Source: Bacillota bacterium
Lineage (GTDB): Bacteria; Bacillota; Clostridia; Oscillospirales; Oscillospiraceae
Direction: 5' to 3'
Length of the DNA: 7,952 bases
NCBI GenBank assembly: GCA_023393155.1
Contig: JAEWML010000252.1
Location: 1-7,952 of the forward strand
Shown here: positions 5,103-7,952 of the stretch, one piece after another
Position numbering within the stretch: position 1 is the first letter of the stretch
Layout: every line of letters starts with the position of its first letter
Translations under genes and position numbers: made by a program
The notes under the pieces: model-generated
The model's input: only the letters and a program-made list of their open reading frames with translations
What the model was told of the DNA's origin: nothing
Databases searched by the model: none

Positions 5103-6482
5103 ATGGAAGAACATATGCATAAACCCGCCGAGAACAAAATGGGCGTCATGCCCGTCGGCAAGCTGGTATTCAATATGTCCCTGCCCATGATGATTTCCAT
5201 GCTGGTGCAGGCGCTGTACAACGTGGTGGACGCCTTTTTTGTGGCCCGCGTGTCGGAGAACGCTTTTACCGCCGTGTCTCTGGCCTTCCCGATTCAGATA
5301 CTGATGATCGCCGTGTCCACCGGCACCGCCGTGGGCATCAACGCTCTGTTGAGCCGGGCGCTGGGCGCGGGAGATTTGAAGCGGGTGGAAAAAGTTGCGC
5401 TGAACGGCGTGTTTCTCGCGGCGGTCAGCTCCCTTCTGTTCATTTTCGTCGGGGCTTTCGTTTCTGTGCCCTTTTTCCGGTCCCAGACCAATGTAGAGGA
5501 GATTGTTACCGGGGGGATTTCCTATCTCACCATCTGCGCCTGCGGGTCCTTCGGCCTGTTTTTCGGCATCACTTTTGAACGCCTGCTCCAGTCCACAGGC
5601 CGAACCCTTTACACCATGTTTACCCAAGGGCTGGGGGCCATCATCAACATTATTCTGGACCCCATCCTGATTTTCGGCCTGCTGGGCGCGCCCCGGATGG
5701 GCGTGACGGGTGCGGCGGTGTCCACGGTCATCGGCCAGCTATGCGGCATGGCGCTGTCCCTGTTCTTCTGCCTGACCAGAAACCCGGAGGTTCCTCTGCG
5801 GTTTAAGGGCTTTCGCCCCAGCGGCTGTCTAATCCGGGACATCTATCTCATCGGCGTACCCTCCATCATTATGCAGGCCATCGGCTCCGTCATGGTTTAC
5901 GGGATGAATCGTATTCTCATTCCCTTTACCACCACCGCCGCCTCGGTGTTTGGCGCGTATTTCAAGCTCCAGAGCTTTATATTTATGCCGGTGTTCGGTC
6001 TGAACAACGGCATGATTCCCATTGTGGCCTATAACTACGGCGCGCAGAACAAGCACCGCATTTTGCGGGCATTTCAGATAAGCCTTGCCACGGCGGCGTG
6101 CATCATGGCGGTGGGAACTCTGCTGTTCTGGCTGTTTCCGGGGGAGCTGCTGGGCCTGTTCGACGCGTCGGAGGAGATGTTGGCCATCGGCGCGCCCGCA
6201 TTGCGGATTATCAGCCTTACCTTCCCCATGGCCGCCGTGGGCATCGCTTGCAGCGGGATGTTTCAGGCTCTGGGAAACAGCTTTCTCAGCATGCTCGTTT
6301 CCCTGACCCGCCAGTTAATCCTGCTGCTGCCCTCGGCGTGGCTGCTGAGTCTGCGGGGAGAGCTGGGGCTGATCTGGTGGGCCTTCCCCATTGCCGAGAT
6401 CGCGGCCTTTGCTCTGTCCCTTGCGTTTTTCCGCTGGACTTATCACAAGCACATCACCTCTCTTCCGGACAAGCAGATATAA
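5103..6482 (+). CDS. MATE-family multidrug/cation efflux transporter
   Basis: A 459-residue membrane protein with about 12 hydrophobic segments, arranged as two six-helix halves typical of MATE exporters (usual length 440-480). Recognisable signatures are the start SLPMMISMLVQALYNVVD with the acidic residue in the first repeat, GINALLSRALGAGD, the ERLLQSTGRT loop, IINIILDPILIFG in the first half, and GLNNGMIPIVAYNYGAQN plus MFQALGNS in the second. These match the DinF/MepA-like branch. Family members use sodium or proton antiport to expel cationic drugs and dyes across the cytoplasmic membrane; the coupling ion and substrate cannot be told here. The start at ATG 5103 has GGAG (5085-5088) rather far upstream and AGAGAG (5091-5096) closer. 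ATG 5115 is a possible alternative, with GGAAGA before it. No clear promoter is visible; a poor TTGTCA/TATTTA pair overlaps the start. It ends 70 nt before a strong palindromic terminator. Confidence 0.93.
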   Translation: MEEHMHKPAENKMGVMPVGKLVFNMSLPMMISMLVQALYNVVDAFFVARVSENAFTAVSLAFPIQILMIAVSTGTAVGINALLSRALGAGDLKRVEKVALNGVFLAAVSSLLFIFVGAFVSVPFFRSQTNVEEIVTGGISYLTICACGSFGLFFGITFERLLQSTGRTLYTMFTQGLGAIINIILDPILIFGLLGAPRMGVTGAAVSTVIGQLCGMALSLFFCLTRNPEVPLRFKGFRPSGCLIRDIYLIGVPSIIMQAIGSVMVYGMNRILIPFTTTAASVFGAYFKLQSFIFMPVFGLNNGMIPIVAYNYGAQNKHRILRAFQISLATAACIMAVGTLLFWLFPGELLGLFDASEEMLAIGAPALRIISLTFPMAAVGIACSGMFQALGNSFLSMLVSLTRQLILLLPSAWLLSLRGELGLIWWAFPIAEIAAFALSLAFFRWTYHKHITSLPDKQI

Positions 6483-6552
6483 AGCATGAAAAAGGCGCGC
6501 CTAAAGAAGAAGTCCGATAAAGACAATTTAGGAGAAGCAAGCTGAATACGGA

Positions 6553-6596
6553 AAAATCAAGAGTGGCAACCGATATCGGTTGCCACTCTTGATTTT
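6553..6596. terminator. 44-bp perfect palindrome, bidirectional terminator
   Basis: The 22-bp arms match without a mismatch around the centre at 6574/6575 (CGATATCG in the middle). One end begins AAAATCAAGAG and the other ends CTCTTGATTTT, so each strand has a stable stem closing with a T-run. It lies between the convergent MATE and surface-protein genes, 70 nt and 51 nt from their stop codons, and should end transcription from both sides. Confidence 0.9.
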
Positions 6597-6647
6597 GTCT
6601 GTACGTGATATTTGCACTTGAATCGAGTGCTTGTGTTGAGTTTTTCC

Positions 6648-7952
6648 TTATTTCTCCGGCACCCGAAGCACATCCCCCGGGTGAATCAGAGAAAATCTAC
6701 TCTTGTTGTTCAGCCGTTCCAACTCGCTCATGGTGCAGCCCAGCTTGTGAGCAATGCGCCAAAAGCTGTCGCCCTTTTGTACGGTGTAGGTGGTGTACCG
6801 TAAATTCTTCGGCACATCCGCTGTCACTCCGTACTGGTCAAAGGTATAGGTCGCCCCGTCGATGTCTTGCTTGCCGGTGAGGGGCTTGCCGTTTTCGTAG
6901 TACATCCATTTGCCGCTGTCATTCATCGTCCAGCCCTGTGCCGTGTTGCTGGAAATTGCCAGCTCCACAAAGCGGCGCAGTACAGCAGACACCTCGGCAC
7001 GGGTAGCTGTACCCTGAGGGTCAAAGAGATTGCTGTTTTTGCCGCTGATTACCCCTGCCATCTGCATCTGTTTCACAGCTTCCTTGGCGTATGCGCTGAT
7101 TTTAGCGTTGTCGGCAAAGGTAATTTCTGCACGAGCTTTCGGCAGAGCAAAGCCGATTGCCTTAGCATAATTGCCCATGATTACCGCCATCTGCTCACGG
7201 GTGATGGACTGATCCGGGGCAAACCTTCCATTGCCAACCCCATTTACGATGTTGTTTTTGTTTGCCCATTCGATGTAACCCATGTAGTAAGCATCTCTTT
7301 TTACATCATTGAAGCTGCTCTTTGTGTAGCCACTCACATTGGCGTTTGCCAGCCTGCCAAGGGCGGTGACAAACATTCCTCTTGTCATGGCAGTGTTCGG
7401 ACTAAAGGTGGTTTTAGATGTCCCGCTTAACAGCCCACGGTTTGCAACAAAGGCAATGTCATCCGCTGCCCAATGGGTGCTTACATCGGAAAAGACAGGT
7501 GCACCCTGTTTGTTGCCCACACCGTAGGTGGAGAAATGGTTGGTACTAAAGCGCAGCACCCCATTCAAGCTGTCGTAGACCGAGTTTACGAGCCACTGCA
7601 TCCTGCCGTTTGCGTCCACATAGACCGCCTGTATGTTGCCCGGGGTTTCGTTTGCACCCAGGGTATAGGGGATGGTTACCGACACGCTGCCTGCGCCAAA
7701 ATTCTGCACCTGATTACTGCCGTAGTTCACCTTGAGGTCAAACACAGGGCGGGCGCCGATGGCGCTTGCGGCATCACCTGTGAGTGCGCTGTTATTCATG
7801 CGTGTGGCGGTGAGATTGACATCTGCGCGTGCCTGCTTGTTGATTTCCTGCACGGTAGCCAAATCCATGCCGATTCGGATGTCGGGGTTGTCCACCACCA
7901 CAATGGTGTTGACAATTTTCTTCACAATGATGGTGTCCTGTACCGTCTTAGG
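6648..7952 (-). CDS. Cell-surface protein with 3 SLH domains, cell-wall-binding repeat and LysM (5' end outside window)
   Basis: The C-terminal 434 codons of a larger surface protein. The frame is open to the window edge, so the true start and signal peptide are not seen; the GTG at 7925 is internal. Visible residue numbers: about 70-145 are a beta-rich module (SVSVTIPYTL, VYVDANGRMQ, LRFSTNHFSTYGVG) of the kind that often precedes SLH domains in clostridial proteins. Three SLH domains follow at about 152-199 (FSDVSTHWAADDI...TRGMF), 213-262 (FNDVKRDAYYMGYI...TREQM) and 276-327 (FADNAKISAYAKEAV...TRAEV). Next comes a glucan/choline-binding-type repeat at about 340-376 (GWTMNDSGKWMYYENGKPL, then YTFDQYG). 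A C-terminal LysM domain at about 387-433 (YTVQKGDSFWRIAHKLG...HPGDVLRVP) ends the protein. SLH domains bind pyruvylated wall polymers and LysM binds peptidoglycan, so it is anchored outside the cell. The N-terminal function is unknown. It converges on the MATE gene and shares its terminator. Confidence 0.9.
   Translation of the reverse strand, partial: PKTVQDTIIVKKIVNTIVVVDNPDIRIGMDLATVQEINKQARADVNLTATRMNNSALTGDAASAIGARPVFDLKVNYGSNQVQNFGAGSVSVTIPYTLGANETPGNIQAVYVDANGRMQWLVNSVYDSLNGVLRFSTNHFSTYGVGNKQGAPVFSDVSTHWAADDIAFVANRGLLSGTSKTTFSPNTAMTRGMFVTALGRLANANVSGYTKSSFNDVKRDAYYMGYIEWANKNNIVNGVGNGRFAPDQSITREQMAVIMGNYAKAIGFALPKARAEITFADNAKISAYAKEAVKQMQMAGVISGKNSNLFDPQGTATRAEVSAVLRRFVELAISSNTAQGWTMNDSGKWMYYENGKPLTGKQDIDGATYTFDQYGVTADVPKNLRYTTYTVQKGDSFWRIAHKLGCTMSELERLNNKSRFSLIHPGDVLRVPEK

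Noticed and set aside
6486..6545. A 19-residue lysine-rich frame after the MATE gene
   Set aside because: No ribosome site and no recognisable similarity; an AGGAGA at 6530-6535 is not followed by a start codon.
6614..6630. Small hairpin GCACTT/GAGTGC near the end of the surface-protein gene
   Set aside because: Only six pairs including a G-U, with no T-run on the minus strand; the large palindrome next to it is the convincing terminator.
7923..7925. GTG as the start of the surface protein
   Set aside because: The same frame continues open to the window edge (VQDTIIVKK), there is no ribosome site before it, and no signal peptide follows, as an exported SLH protein would need.
1..7952. CRISPR array, insertion sequence, attachment site, prophage or toxin-antitoxin locus
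   Set aside because: No regularly spaced repeats, transposase or integrase motifs, or target-site duplications were seen. The Xre/57-aa pair was considered as toxin-antitoxin, but the small protein shows no toxin fold and the genes are divergent instead of in tandem.

Overview
This window looks like chromosomal DNA from a G+C-rich anaerobic Firmicute, most likely a gut Clostridia of the Oscillospiraceae/Ruminococcaceae type (inference). The support is Gram-positive style Shine-Dalgarno sites, short intergenic gaps with consensus sigma-A promoters, a tRNA gene with encoded CCA, an SLH/LysM surface protein, and the style of the small hypothetical proteins. I cannot name a genus.

Layout from left to right. 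(1) Minus strand, 1-1084: a histidine phosphatase fused to a GNAT acetyltransferase, cut by the window start. It is read from a good promoter at 1123-1151. (2) Plus strand: a 59-residue YtxH-like small protein (1221-1400) with a terminator, then a near-perfect extended -10 promoter driving tRNA-Ser(GGA) at 1584-1674, which ends in a strong terminator. (3) Plus strand: an MFS drug-efflux type permease (1876-3084), possibly preceded by an 11-codon leader peptide. (4) A divergent pair: a 57-residue acidic helical protein on the minus strand (3146-3319) and a Xre-family helix-turn-helix regulator on the plus strand (about 3403-3633). The 83 bp between them holds a perfect operator-like palindrome and a repeated half-site. 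(5) prfB (3759-4883), peptide chain release factor 2, with its own promoter and no +1 frameshift. (6) A MATE-family efflux transporter (5103-6482) whose leader can fold into alternative hairpins, one of them terminator-like. (7) A 44-bp perfect palindrome (6553-6596) acting as a bidirectional terminator between MATE and a convergent surface-protein gene. (8) Minus strand, 6648 to the window end: the C-terminal part of a cell-wall protein with three SLH domains, a glucan-binding-type repeat and a LysM domain; its N-terminus is outside the window.

Most genes appear to be single transcription units, each with its own promoter and/or terminator, rather than one operon. Two unrelated multidrug-type exporters (MFS and MATE) lie near each other, and each has a leader that could be regulated. 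I see no mobile element, CRISPR array, rRNA or prophage gene. Nothing here is clearly a new defence or biosynthetic system. The least described items are the small-protein/Xre divergent unit with its operator, the MATE leader, and the combination of three wall-binding modules in one protein.
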